A stretch of 64,000 nucleotides of DNA from Gossypium raimondii (lineage: Eukaryota > Streptophyta > Magnoliopsida > Malvales > Malvaceae), in NCBI RefSeq assembly GCF_025698545.1, contig NC_068577.1, forward strand, positions 5,533,501-5,597,500, in the 5' to 3' direction. The translations under genes and the position numbers were made by a program. The notes below the pieces were generated by a model, which worked only from the letters and a program-made list of their open reading frames with translations, made no database searches and was not told where the DNA came from. Of this stretch, positions 12,611 through 25,718 are shown in pieces (within the stretch, counting starts at the first letter, position 1; every line of letters starts with the position of its first letter).

Positions 12611-13788
12611 GCGTCGGATGTACGGCCACCTCTTGTATTTTACTGTCAAGATTTTAAGCCCAAATTCAAAAACTTGATTTAATCAACTCCAAACTTTTAT
12701 TATAAAATATCAACATTTCAAATCTCTCTCATTTAACACCCAAAAATCCAAAATTGATTACAACGAGGTGTTATAAGTTAAAAAAATATATGTTTATAAA
12801 AATTGAATTAAATTTTAGTTTTATTTAATTTTATTTTTATGATGTAAAAATAAATATTTTATATTTAAAATAATGAAAATAATTTAAAATTTTTATATAA
12901 AAATTATATTTAAAAATTAAAACAGAATTTCAAAACTTGAAAACTAAAAAATCAAATTAAAGATCATGGACTAAATTCGTAATTTATGCATACTACGTAA
13001 CTAATAACATAATTTGACTTCTAAAAAATACCATATAAAAGTTATTAATTATTTTTATTTACTTGAAAATTTAGTTTTAAAAATATTTATTAGAAAATTT
13101 TAAGACTTTATTGAATAATGTTCAAAACTCTTAAAACAAAGGTCATTTGATCAAAATTATCATGGATGGTTCAAAAATCAAAACATTCAAATTATAGAAA
13201 AAATTATACTTACTAAAAATGATAATTGGTTCAGACACCTGCATTTTTTAATCATCTTAATCTAAATATACAAGTCAACCTAAGAATTCAATTCCATTTA
13301 TTATCTGAGTATTAATATCTAAATCTGAATTAAATACTATTATGTCAGATATCCAAATTCTTTAAAAAATCAATTTCAAAATTTTGAATCATTTTTCAAA
13401 TATTCAAATATGCAAAGATACAAATTCAAATCCATTAAAACTCTTTTTATAAATATAAAATCAAAATTATAAGCATTTTGTAACTAACAAATTTAGAAAT
13501 CCGAATCCAAATTGACATAAGTTATTTAAATAAGCAATGCAGATTCGGATAGTGAATATATAATATATCTATTCACATTTACTCGAATCCACAGTTAATA
13601 GTAATTTTAAATTTGAATCTAAATATGCAATACTCGAATAAAAAATCTAATATTTGTAATATTCAAATTCAAAAAGAATTAATATAATATCTATAAATAT
13701 TCAAATTCACAATCCAAATTGTAATCCCTAGTACCACATATTAATATATGTATCCAAGACATGAATGTTATAAGAAAAAAAATCTCAT
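12611..13788. other. AT-rich intergenic DNA between GDI and the CACTA element
   Basis: The interval is strongly AT-rich, with many AAATTC/GAATTT words between 13240 and 13720 (for example AATTCAAATCC, ATTCAAATTC) that resemble decayed simple repeats. No gene or RNA feature was recognised. Confidence 0.3.
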
Positions 13789-13791
13789 AAA

Positions 13792-14060
13792 CACAACAAA
13801 ACAGGTTTTTAGCGGTGTTTTTTTGGCCTATAAGCACTGTTAAAACAAATTGTGTCGTTTTGATAAGCGCCGCAAAAAATGCTGCTATAAATAACGTTGC
13901 TAAATTTTGCAGCGTTTATTTGGAAAAACGCCACTATAGAACATTCCCTTTAGCGGCGCTTCTCATAAAAATGTCATTAAAGAACATGACATTTAGCGGT
14001 ATTTGTGGGAAAAACACCACTAGCTTTAGCAGATTTTACCAAACCATTTTAATTCATATA
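13792..14060. repeat. CACTA terminal and subterminal repeats, 3' end
   Basis: Holds the degenerate terminus CACAACAAAACAGG and about six copies, in both orientations, of motifs such as TTTAGCGGTGTT, AAGCGCCGC and AAAACGCCAC. In CACTA elements such subterminal motifs bind the element's own TNPA-type protein. Confidence 0.7.
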
Positions 14061-14259
14061 GAACTCGAATTTTCAACATAATTTCCTGTAATATCAAATC
14101 CAACCAAAAACTTTAAATCTAAATAATACTATTACGAAGGAAATATGTATATGATCTAAATTAATAAATGAAATAATAAAATATATTATATTCGAAAGTT
14201 ATATTGTTAAGATATTCTCACAATAAGAAAACAAAAGTATAAAATGGCGGATTCTGCGA

Positions 14260-15953
14260 CTATTGAAACATCTTCATCATATTCTGAAGCAATAGCTGGA
14301 GTTCGTCATATTTTTTTGTTGCCTCTGCTTCTCTCGCTGCTGCCTTCGCTTTAAGTTGTAGCTGGAGTTCATTATATTTTCTTTGAGCTTCTGCTTCTCT
14401 CAATGCTGCCTCTACTTTAAGTTAAGCAATTTGCTCAATTGTGCTCGCTTGCATCTGAGCCATCTGGTCTCTTAACCTCTGAACTTCAGCTTGAGCCTGA
14501 TTCGCCAAGGCATGTATTGCTGCAAGCTGGATCCAAAATATTGGGTTAGGTTAACAAAAGATCATTGAAATCGAACCCGACCATACCTTTCAGGACCTAA
14601 AACTTCAATAATAATTCGATTATCAATGTCGTCCAAATTAACAAAACTATCACTTGAAGCGATCGCTTCATACTCCGCCCTTTTATCCTTTAGTTTCTCC
14701 TAATAAATCAATCAATGATTTAGAAACGAAATATATAATCAAACAAATTCAATATAACTTGGCATTATTTGCATTACAAACGACGAATTAAACCATTATA
14801 ATTAAACATGATAAATATTTAAAATAATTCAAATTTTATTAAGTAAATATACCATAATTTCTACAGCTTCAGTAGTCATAAGAGATTCATCTTTCTTTCT
14901 ATAGCTGAAGACGTCCAACTTTTTGACCAGACGACAGTTCCTGTAATATAGTAGGAAAAATATTATTTAGTAGAAAGTAATTAATATTTGACACAATTAA
15001 TAAATTCAAAATACCTCATCATCAGCTACACAAGTAAAACTTTTCGACCTAGTTGTGTGTGTGAATATTTGGTTTTGCCTACTTGTAGTTCCAACTCGCT
15101 CATGATCCTACATTATGAAAATATTATTACGTATATAGTAAATACTATAAACCAAAATAATTATAAGAGTTTGGAAGTACGTAATACCTATCCTTCCTTT
15201 GAATTCCAAAATCTAACTGCATCTTCCCATTGGTACCTCAACATTCTCGGCGAGACATTTCGCAATTTCTTTTCGAGGCTTATATTTTTTTTAAATATTC
15301 ATTCTTTAAAGTACTTTTATGGTGTCTTCATTTCTTTCCTAATGCCTTCTTCACATAATTATCTGAGACCTCTAAAGCAAATCTCTCCTGCAAATAACAC
15401 AAGTTTAGAAAGTAAATATAAATGAAACTTAAACCAAAGTATTATAAATTACATTCACGTTATTACCTTAATGTTATCGAGAGCTTGATTTTTGTTACTA
15501 TCAGACATATGATGCCATGACTCGTAGTTGATTGGCAACAGATTGACATTTCGTGCTATAATGCCCAAGTATCCTGCTAAAAGTCGAGCTTCTGATCCAA
15601 TAGGCTGACCATGACTGTTTCTAGATACTTTGAGATGCTCCACAAAATTTAGATTGTATAAATCCTTTAATAGCGTACGTCCTCGAGTTTTGCGTCTCCC
15701 ACCACTTTTAGCTAAAAAATTGGTATACGATAATATAAGAATTTTAAACAAAAATCAATAATAAAAGTCAACATGCATGTAAATTAAAGTTAACATTACT
15801 TTGAATTTCTACAGTTTCGTCAATTGTATTCGAAACATTCGAAGATCCAATAGCAATCTGTTGTTCACTATTTGTTTCTTCCGAATTTGGAGGATTTTGA
15901 ATAATACTTAAATCTCGCAATCTTCTTCTAGGCATATTATCTACAATACACAT
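14260..15953 (-). pseudogene. TNPA-like second gene of the CACTA element (Transposase_24-type), broken
   Basis: Reading the minus strand from 15953, a short exon (MPRRRLRDLSII near 15933) is followed by an exon at about 15750-15455 with SRNSHGQPIGSEARLLAGYL and NLLPINYESWHHMSDSNKNQ, which I recognise as the plant Ptta/En/Spm transposase type. The C-terminal part lies at about 14530-14260: a coiled-coil of two near-identical repeats of about 24 residues (REAEAQRKYNELQLQL and REAEATKKYDELQLLL) ending at a TAG at 14260-14262. An in-frame TAA at 14422-14424, just before the repeats, interrupts it. In the family this protein binds subterminal repeats. Exon boundaries in the middle (14700-15450) were not resolved. 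Confidence 0.65.
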
Positions 15954-18900
15954 AAAATAGTTGAAATATTAGTAGCTAATTACAACAATAATAGTTCATA
16001 TAAAATAGTTGAAATACTTAACAAGATCAAGATTTAAATTATAATATTACATATAATTAAAAAATTGTAAAATCTTACTACATCATGATTCGTAAATATC
16101 TTCATTCAAATCCTGGCGAACCCATTGAAATTGTGTACTAGTACCAAGGATAGTTTCATTTAAGTTTTGGTCTGGAAAAGGCAAAGTTTCTGATCTTTTT
16201 TCGATGTCATCTCTACTTCCATTGCCCATGTCAAACAAGTCTCTAGGGGTGTTATGGAGTACAACGTACCAACCCTCATCAGTTGGATCTTTCGAGTAAA
16301 AAACTTGTTTGACTTGAGAAGAAAATACATACGGCTCGTCTATCAATTGTTGTCCAATGTGAATTAATCGAGAGAAGTTTACCATTGTAAAATCAAATTG
16401 ATCTTTTTTAATTTCGCGAGCAGTATTGACATCAGCCTAATCAAATTGAAATAAGACCACCTTCTGTTTGCCATAGTAATCTAACTCAATAATGTCCGTA
16501 AGAAGTCCGTAATACTCCACATTTCCCTCAACAGGATTATTGTCTCTAGCACTAGCATAACTTATAATTGAAGAATTAACAACTATTCCACAATTTTGAG
16601 TCATCCTCAATCTTTTGCGAGATTTTGTATGAAACTTGAATCCATTAATGAGAAAGGCAGTATATCTTTTTACTACTCTACTCGGACCTTGGGAAAACCA
16701 TTTAACTTCTTCGTTGACGTCATTTCCACTCCAAACCTATTGAATTGAAAGTACATTGATTAATTATAATGTTATACAAAAACATTATTATTTGTCATTG
16801 AAAACTTTAGTTGCATACCGCCTGCACTAACCATTCATGAAAAGATTTTGTGAATAACTTATGAATCTATCGATGTTGTAATCTTCAGGAGCGTGAACGA
16901 GATCTCAAGACTTGTTTGTACTCACTATGTTAAAAAGTGAATTATTTGGTTAGAAGATAAACAAATTAAAAAGATGAATATTTATCAAATTCTAAAACTT
17001 ACTTGCGTAATGGTTCAATTGAATCGTGGTGAAAAAGAACATATCGATGTGCTTGTACCCAAAATCTATCATCTAAGTGTACAATTTCAAGTTTACCAAT
17101 TGGTTGTCCATAACTTCGAAATAAATAAGTTTTAGCTAAGTAATGATTAATTAGCCCAACATTTCTACTTGGTCTATTCAGCCTTGTTTCAACATCTTCT
17201 AAATATCTAGAGCAGAAAGTCATACACTTCTCTGCTAAGTAACCTTCAGCAATTGATCCTTCTGGATAACGCTTATTACGACAATAAGACTTCAATTTGC
17301 ACAGGAACCTAAACACGATATACAACATTATCAAAAGTTGTAATTAAAAGTATATTCATGAATGAATGAAAACTTGCAAATAAATTAGCACCTCTCTATA
17401 GGGTACATTCATCGATAGAAAACCGGTCTATCAAGTTTTGCTTCATGAAGGAGATGGATTAGCAAGTGCACCATAATTGTGAAAAACGAAGGTGGAAAGA
17501 TCTTCTCCAAGTTGCATAAAGTCAAAGCGGCTCGATCTTGTACTTTCTCAAGTTCTTCAACAATCAAAACTTTGCCACAAATAGCTTTCATTATATTGGA
17601 TAGTTCAATTATACAATACATCACCTTTTTCACATACAACACCGTAAAGCAACTGACAGTAAATCTTGCATCAAGATGTGATAATCATGTGATTTTAGGG
17701 AATATAGTCTTCGATCGTTACGACTCACACATCGAGATATATTTGATGCATACACATCTAGGACCTTTATATCCTTCAACACCGTGCAGAACACTTCCTT
17801 TTCTTTCTTCGACATTGCAAAAATAGAAGGTGACAATCGAGATTTTCCATTCGAAAGTAATTGGAGATGAAGATCATGTTGAACTCCCATGTCAACTAGA
17901 TCAAGTCAACTTGAATATTGTCTTTCGATTTTCCATCGACATTCAGAATTGTCTCAATGCATGACATCGAGATTGTGTTGCAAAATGTGATGCTCCTAAT
18001 AAGGCAAAAAAATTCTTTTTTTCCACAAGTCTGCCTCATTAGGATCATCCTGTTTATCAGATTTATCATCATTCTGCCGGTCAACATCGCCAACATACGC
18101 CTCCCTCGGTCTTCTCTTTGTTTCTGTGTTGAGTGGTTGATTAATCTTCCCATAACTGAAATTGATATATTTTAACATGAACAAGATTTCAGATCCAATG
18201 GTCTGCTCAGAAGCTTCTCTGAACTCTTCAGTACCATTAGATAGAGTCCTCTAAAATCTAAATCTATGATTTCCATCTAACCACCGACGATGGCCTATAT
18301 AAGGGAACTTCTTCCCATTATATAACCACTTCAAATATGCTTGCGTAGTACAATAAGAACAAGCATAACATCCTTTTGTACTCCAACCAGATAAATTAGC
18401 ATAAGCCGGGAAATCATTAATAGTCCACAACAAAGCTGGACGTATATAAAAGTTCTTCTTTCTCAATACATCATATATTTCAACACCCGCCCATAACTGT
18501 TTTAACTCATCAATAAGTGGCTGCATATAAATGTTAATATCATTCCCGAGACCTTTGTCTCTAGGGATAATCATAAATAAGATAAAAGAAGATTGCTTCA
18601 TGCAAATCCACGGAGGCAAGTTGTAAGGAATAAGCACTATAAGCCAAGTACTATACGAAGTGCTCGTAATTTTAAAAGGATTAAATCCATCAGATGCTAG
18701 CCCAAGCCTCACATTTCGAGGATTGCTTGCAAAGCTTGAAAATTTACTGTCAAATGATTTCCAACCTAAAGAATCCGCAGGATGCCTTAATAATCCATCA
18801 CCGGTTCGTTGATTACGATGCCACCTCATAAACTCAGCTGTCTTTGACGACATGAAAAGCTTTTGAAGCCTTGGTATTAGTGGAAAATATCACAAAATCT

Positions 18901-19705
18901 TTACTAGCTTCTTTCTTAACTGTGCCTTACCTTTATCCTCATTCACATCTTCTGCATTCCTATTCATCCAACGAGATTTACCGCAAACATGACAAGACTA
19001 TTGGTTTTTCCGATCACCCTAATACAACATGCAGTCATTTTGGCAACTATGAATTTTGTCGTACCCAAGGCCTAAATCTTTTATCAGTTTCTTCATATCT
19101 TTGCATGAATAAGGGATTTTTGCAAACAGAAACATTTCTCAAAAACTCTAACAGCAATGTAAAAGAGTTTCCGGTCCACCCTCCCAAACATTTTAAGTGA
19201 AAAAGACGAATGCCGAAGGACAGTTTTGAAAATTTCGATCCCTCATAAAGTTCTTCATTCATTTCATTAAGTAACTTGTAGAACTTCGCCGCTTCTCCAT
19301 TTGGCTCTTCATCAGGTGCACTTCTTCCCGTTTTGATAAAAGCATTTACACCAATATCACAATCATTAGATGCAATAATTTCAAGTGGAAACGATTGCAA
19401 ACCATGATTGCATATTAAATGCATCCCGCAACATACCTTCCATGTCATCTTCTCTAACAAACTGATGGTAAGCATTATGAAGATAAATTGGATTAATCAT
19501 TGAAGAGGTTCTACGAGGTGTACACTCTCCATGGAAAATCTATTTTTTATACCCCGAATAAAGCCATCAACAATTAGATGTTCGTAGACAACTTCATGAA
19601 TATGCCAATTGATGTTGCCACACTTCTTACATGGGCAAAGAATCATATTCTCTTGGCTTGCATTTTGAAATGCAAAATTTAGAAAAGTTTATACTCCATT
19701 TCAAT

Positions 19706-20871
19706 TGTCGAAACAGCTTTTTTGAAAACAAAAATTTAGTTGTCGACTTTAAAAAACAAAACTGGAGTCGCCACCGATCCTTTATTAAGGTGTGATCGGC
19801 CCACCTTAAAAATAATTTTGGTCTGCGAAGTTTGAGAAAACAGGCTCTGGAGTCAGTTACGCACGAGGAAGGATTAGCACCCTCGTAACGCCCAAAATTG
19901 GTACCAAATTGATTTTTTTAATGCCTTGGTGTCGAAAATTTGAAAAGATTTTAAAAGGAAACTTTTTATTTCATGAATGGATTAAAATAATAAGACATTC
20001 ATATTTCAAAGAAATAAAACACCACACCCAAGTGAGTTAGGGCACAATGTTTTAAATCTTCAAAATACCGAATCGCCTTTTGCTTTTGAAAATTCTTATT
20101 TGAGAAGAAAATGTCATGACCAGTAAGTTAGGACCCAACATTTTGAATTCCCGAGAATAAGCTTTTATTTAAAATTTGCGAATTTATTGCAAAACAAATA
20201 CTTGGCTTTCTAAATTCATCGAAAAATAATCGCGATCCAGTAAGTTAGGACACGACCTTCCTCAAGAACCATGAATACCAAATATTTTGGAATTTATAAA
20301 ACAGGATGATTTAAATACTTTGAGAAAATCAAAATATATTTTCTTTAAAAAGTATTGTAAAATGCTAATGTACACATAAAACCAATACTTTAACTTTAAA
20401 TTATATGCATATATGTATTTTCAAAATATAAGTATGATACATAAATAAATTTTGGAAACATGTATATGCATATATTAAAACAAGTACATATAAGTATACA
20501 AAAATAAAAATGAATGAAATATGTAAAACAAAACAAAAACTTATTATAATTTCTAAGAAAATATGTATGTATATATATGAAAATAAAATAAAATATAAAA
20601 GTATATATATGTGTATATATTTACAAGGAAAAACAAAAAAATATAATATATAAATAAACTACGAAAATATATACATGTATGTGAAAATATGTATGAATTA
20701 TAAAATGGAAAAATGTATATGTATTATAAAATGTAAATGTAAATGTATATATATATATAAAACTAAGAAGATAATATAATAATAAAATATATAAAATATG
20801 TACACGTATTTTAAAAATTTAAAATATATACATATATAAAATACAAACATATGCGTGTATATATGTATAAG

Positions 20872-20952
<81 letters not shown>

Positions 20953-21962
20953 CAGAAGGGCTAATTTGAAATTCAAACAAAATTTAAGAGCAAATTTGGA
21001 AGAAACACAAATATGCGAACCCTATTGAACACGCACATAACAGAGGGGGATCAAATGGGATATTAACCCTTTTCCCTAAAATGCTGCATTTTAATGAGGG
21101 TCGAAATGAAACAAAAATAAAGCGTGCGGTCAAATTTAAAAAACAAAAAAAATTGATTAGACACGCTTTTAAAAAACTGAGGGACGAAATGCGCAAATAG
21201 ACCATTAAAAGTAAAACACGCGGATCCGGTCGGGTTCTGGGTCAGGTCAGACGGGTTATAGGCTTAAACGGTGCCGTTTTAAACCCTTTAAATCCCACTT
21301 AAAAAAAACCTAAATCATTTCCCCTTCTGCCTTTTGAAATCGCGCTGTTGCCATCTTCTCTCTACCGTTTCAGACCCCTCTCACTCCGATGACGACGGAA
21401 CGAAGAGGTCTTTCGGCAACACTCACAATGGTAAGTCCTTCTCTATCTTTTCCTTTCCATTTTGTACACAAAATAATAAATCAAAGGGAAAAAAATGAAA
21501 AAACGAACCAAATAGAAAATCACCTTCTAAAAAACTTTTTCTTTCTCTTCGATTTCTCTCTGTTTTCGTTTTTTAATAATTTTGATACAATCTTTGTTCC
21601 CCCCCCCCTTTACACTGGAAATATTGGCCTTTTATAGCCGCAAATGGGAAAGAAAAATAAATCCAAAAAAATCTATTCGGTTGGCCCGATTTTTGCTCCT
21701 CTCCTTCGCTTGTTGCAGGTACGTGCGTGCGCGAGATTCACGGCGGCGAGGGGCGTGATGCGCGAGGGAGTTGGCTCCGAAGCATGCGCCGATTGGAGTT
21801 GTCGGAGGCGAAGCACGTTGTGGGGGCTCGCGGCGCTGAACTGAACATGGGGCTAGGGTTTGGGAAGTTTAGGATGTTAGGTGGGCTAGGTTTTGGACTA
21901 TTGGGCCTGGACGGCCCATTTTTTGTTTTGTAAATAGTCTGGGCCAATTGGGCCTTATTACA
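19706..21962 (-). mobile_element. Solo LTR A of a long-LTR retrotransposon family (TSD TCAAT)
   Basis: The block starts TGTCGAAAC and ends GGGCCTTATTACA on the plus strand, and is flanked by exact direct repeats TCAAT at 19701-19705 and 21963-21967. It is 2257 bp. A TATAAAA box on the minus strand at 21630-21636, about 326 nt in from the TGTAATAAGGCCC end, indicates minus orientation. It shares both termini and many internal blocks (GGAGTCGC near the low end, ACGCGGATC near 21220, CAGGTACG near 21716) with solo LTR B at 57510-60221. It sits inside the TNP2 gene of the CACTA element, so it is younger than that element. The open frames within it are short and have no recognised domain. Confidence 0.9.
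20872..20948. repeat. (AAT)n microsatellite inside solo LTR A
   Basis: About 25 consecutive ATA/TAA triplets in an otherwise AT-rich part of the LTR. The copy at 57510-60221 lacks this array, having short (TA)n runs instead near 58739 and 58820, so the expansion is specific to this copy. A long poly-Ile frame here is an artefact of the repeat. Confidence 0.95.
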
Positions 21963-22010
21963 TCAATAATCGCTGCTTACCCTTGACAAATCTATCCAAC
22001 TTTTATCCAT

Positions 22011-25000
22011 TTCATAGTTCTTAAAGTCTAAAGTTGACAATAAACTACGGTTACTTAAGTGTTCTAAATAGATTTAATTCATGTTTATAATATGATTACT
22101 TAAGTGATCTAAATAAATATAAGTCAAATTTCAATTCTAATTTTTATGTTATGCTCAAATTTATATCTCAATGTTTATAATATGATTAATTAATCTTAAT
22201 TTTTATTCCGTAAATTTAAGGTCAGAATAAATAGTTTATGAGTTGGATCTTTGTTTATTTATATTCATTTGTTAAGTTGAATAAATTAACATTAATAAAA
22301 ATTTAAAATTTGTTTATTAAATTAACCTAATATAAATGAAACATATCCAAACTAATTATCTTCATGCTAGTAATATCACAATGAGATATGTAAGATATTA
22401 TGCCTTATTCAAATCACTAACATGGATTTATCTCAAAAAATGTTGTATTAAATTAAAACATTTAAGTAATACGAGGTTCTTATAAATTCAATTAAGGAGA
22501 GCTTAAAATGGAGTTGTTTGATTAGGCAATTCAAATGAGCCTATCAAATACTTCTTTTGTGGGGATCCAGTTCACTGCTTCAATAAAAACATAATAAATA
22601 AATGATAAGATAAATTATTGTATTTATCTGCGTGTATTTCATGTTATTTTTTAAATTATTTATTGACTTGATATATAAGACAAATATTATAATATTAACA
22701 TGAAGTATACATGGAGCTTAAAAAATTAACTCTTTTTAAAAAATTAATAGCTAAATTTAGTTTTTAAAAATAAAGGTCAAATTGATAAGAGAATATAAAT
22801 ATTAATAACTAAATCTGTTATTATAGTAAAAGTTGAGATGATTATTTTGATAAACACTTGAATACAATGCCATTGTAATGTGATTCTGTAATAGTTAATT
22901 AATTTGTATTCCTTGATTTTTTATTCATTCTTAAATAAAATCAAATATATCTTTACCTAAATAAATAAAAAAAATATGCATTAAAAGGTTCATACTTTAG
23001 GAATTTAATTTTATAATTAAAAATATAAATGGTCATACTTATTATATTAACACTTTGTTCCATCGTTAATACTAATTAAAACCCAACCATCTCTATTTTA
23101 GAAGCAAAATATTATAAATTTAATAAACATATGATATATATTAAGCAATTTTTTCCGACAAACAAAATATTTAACAAATTTTAAGCAAAATTTGATAAAA
23201 ATACTAATTTAAAAAAAAGTATTTAACCTTTATTTTTCCAATTACGGAAACAAAACTTAAAATTTGTGAAAATAGAAGAATGATTCATGGAAGCATTATG
23301 CTCCCAATAAAACAAGATTTATGTACTAATGGAATAATATTGACTTTTTAACTTTAGAGAAGGCCAATTATTGGCAATCGTTGGCAATTGTTATACCCTA
23401 TAAAGACCATGCCAAGAGACCCTTACCAAAGAAAAATAATACTTTATAAGGAAGGCCATCAGATCTTAAACAAATTTCCTAAGAAGACCAGCACTTGTGT
23501 TCATCATTTCCCAATACTAACTCCTCAACACAAAACTATGCCTTGACTAGTTACATTAAATCAACTCAGACACCCATAAATCTAATCAACCATGACCCTA
23601 TTTTAAAAAAACTATGTAGAGGGTCTACAATGAGAATTAATCTGTATATGAAAATTTGAATAGTTGAAAGATGCTTTGTAGGAGAATGAATACCAGAATG
23701 AAACTGAGCTGCTGAATTTGGTCTGAGAGAAGCACTGCATAAAGTTAGGCAAATAAAAGCTTCACTTCACATATGCTACTTGTGTCGAATAGGTTAATGT
23801 CTGACAATCTTAATGACCAGCTGTTTGTAGCCTTATTTTGCTGATCTTTAGCTGTAAACAGAAACCATGGCCAATCATATATTGTGTTCTTCTAAAAACA
23901 GAAAAACAGAAACCATGCATAAATAGGCATAGCAAGAAAGCAAATAAGGACATTGCAACCTCTTTTACATGACAGTTTACTTTTCAATAAAATAAGCAAA
24001 TAAGGACATTGCAAATAAGTACAGAAAGCATGTGCATCAATACCATTGAAGACTGAAACTAAACTCTTTCTATGACAGTTTTCATTTTCAATTCATTGTA
24101 TAAAACAAACAGAAACTAAACTCTTTCTATGACAGTTTACTCAATATCTAACAGTCATATTTTATGTAGGTGAGATATTTAGAATCTCGACTCAAATTGC
24201 ATGAACAGATTAAAAGATTTAAATTATAAAAAGACAGAACAAAAGAAGAGAACAAAAACAAAGAGTGCACAAATAAGAGCAAAATTATGAACAGTGTCTT
24301 TAAATTTCTCCTCATCAAAAATTGAAGTATAAGGAACACAAGTTCTCTGCTAAGCACAACCCAATCCAAAAGTACTCACTTTTATAATTGAGATTAAAAA
24401 CAGTGAGATTTAGGGAGTTTAATAATATTTTTGAGTTCAAATTCAAAGTCAAAACCCTTAAATTCAAAATTCAACAAATTGATTCTTCTTTAAAATTTCT
24501 TATTTATTTTAATTTTGATAATATGGATATGAATTAAGTAACTTGGAGTGAACTCGTAAAAAGTTAAAAAAAAAATTAAATTTCCAACTCGTAAATTCAA
24601 CAACCCAATAACATTATCCAGAAATTAAAAAAAAAGATATAAAAAAATATAGAATGAAATTAAAAATTACCAAATTAATTGCACAGATCAGGAGAAATTT
24701 TTGGAGAAAGCGAAGAGAACGGTAGGTCATTTCACTGGAGAAAGCGAAGCGAAGAGAAAAGGGTTAGGATTTGAAAGATGAGAAAATAAATTAAGAAACA
24801 AACAAAATGAAAAACATAAAAACTTACACAGCGATGCAGCAGAGGACTGTCGACGGCGATGCGGCAGACAGTCAGGGAAAATCTAAGGGATTTGGGGATT
24901 TTTTATTTGGGAAAAAAACTAAGGGATTTGGGGAAAATTTTGAGGGAAAAAATAAGGAATTTCGGGAAACTGATTTGGGGATAAAACTAAGAGTAGCAAA

Positions 25001-25014
25001 AACGGCGCCGTTTT
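22011..25014. other. Non-coding 5' portion of the CACTA element
   Basis: Between the first transposase exon and the high-end subterminal repeats the element is AT-rich and has no recognisable coding sequence. Around 23939-24142 short direct duplications occur (see separate entry). At 24690-24870 there is a GC-richer stretch with GAGAAAGCGAAG twice and a GACGGCGATGCGGCAGAC segment that may be the element's promoter or untranslated first exon. Confidence 0.4.
23939..24142. repeat. Interspersed direct duplications, period about 56-57 bp
   Basis: GCAAATAAGGACATTGCAA occurs near 23939 and 23995, and AACTAAACTCTTTCTATGAC occurs near 24058 and 24114, each pair about 56-57 bp apart, with the phrase ATGACAGTTTAC shared among several units. 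This looks like a degenerate tandem array inside the CACTA element. Confidence 0.6.
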
Positions 25015-25304
25015 GTTAAAAATAAAAGGATATTTTGCGGCGTTTTTCTCATAAATGCCGTTATTGCTAACGCTACTATTGATTTACCTTTTGTTGCATT
25101 TATGAGAAAAACGCCACTAATGCCTTACCTTTTGCAAAAATACCACTATTGCTTTACCTTTTGTTACGTTTATGAGAAAAAAGTCACTAATGCCTTACCT
25201 TTTGCGGCGTTTTTCTCATAAACGCCGCTATTACTTTACTTATTACGGTGTTTTCAGTCCAAACACCACTAAAAGCACCGCTAAAAGTTTAATTTCCTGT
25301 AGTG
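25015..25304. repeat. CACTA terminal and subterminal repeats, 5' end
   Basis: About ten alternating copies of TTTTGCGGCGTTTTTCTC, ATAAACGCCGCTATT and related words lead to the terminus TTCCTGTAGTG at 25294-25304 (CACTACAGGAA on the minus strand). The motifs match those at the other end of the element and those of a second CACTA element at 61944. Confidence 0.85.
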
Positions 25305-25718
25305 AAAGCTCAACCACAAGGATTAAGGTCCTGAACAAACATTTTTCTAAAATATTATATAATCAATCTGATCTGCAGCTTATTCTTTTTTCAAATAATT
25401 GTAAATCCAATAACGTTAATTTATATACACTTAGCTGTATGATGCAAATTTAGACCACAAAATGGGCTCTCGTCACATGAATTAGACACCGAATTTATTG
25501 TAATGTAGGTTTTCCGGAAACAAATTACCAACTCATGATGAGCAAACTTTATTAGCTGCCATAAATTGGTTATAAATACATACTCATACATGCATATACA
25601 CCAGCCACATTCTATATTTACTGATACACACACGCCATTGAAGATAATAAGATCGTGCATGATGATGATGATGATGACTTTTTGACACCATCCCCTCCAT
25701 CCTTTCAAGTTTCAACAG

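Larger units (their letters stand above)
16083..22010 (-). pseudogene. TNP2-like CACTA transposase gene, split by a solo LTR and frameshifted
   Basis: Order on the minus strand: MDKSWIDLSRVSSDY from 22010 (start of the transposase-associated domain), interrupted at 21962/19706 by a solo LTR; the domain resumes at 19700-19560 with ENMILCPCKKCGNINWHIHE; then KLSFGIRLFHLKCLGGWTGN (about 19250); the Transposase_21 core with LGLASDGFNPFKI and LWTINDFPAYANLSGWSTKG (18853-18251); DLHLQLLSNGKSRLSPSIF and SRCVSRNDRRL (17890-17630); a DUF4218-like block with PPSFFTIMVHLLIHLLHEAK (17642-17409) and EGYLAEKCMTFCSRYLEDVE (17334-16999); and a DUF4216-like tail with WYVVLHNTPRDLFDMG (16385-16083). Several frameshifts and stops (for example a TGA right after SSDY) show it is dead. 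In an intact element this enzyme catalyses cut-and-paste transposition. Confidence 0.8.
13792..25304 (-). mobile_element. CACTA (En/Spm-type) DNA transposon, 11.5 kb, degenerate, with nested solo LTR
   Basis: The high end reads, on the minus strand, CACTACAGGAAATT from 25304; the low end reads CACAACAAAACAGG from 13792, a decayed CACTA terminus. Both ends are followed inward by repeated motifs of the form TTTAGCGG(C/T)GTTTTT and their inverse, the subterminal repeats expected of this superfamily. Flanking triplets AAA (13789-13791 and 25305-25307) fit the 3-bp target-site duplication, though A-rich sequence makes a chance match possible. Inside, on the minus strand, lie a TNP2-type transposase relic and a second TNPA-type gene relic. 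Without the 2257-bp nested LTR the element would be about 9.3 kb. Stops and frameshifts make it non-autonomous. Confidence 0.85.

Noticed and set aside
20698..20976. Open frame rich in Ile on the minus strand
   Set aside because: It is the translation of the (AAT)n microsatellite in solo LTR A.
13800..25300. CRISPR-like array suggested by regularly recurring short motifs in the CACTA ends
   Set aside because: The motifs occur in both orientations with irregular spacing and belong to a plant transposon; CRISPR arrays are not expected in a plant nuclear genome.
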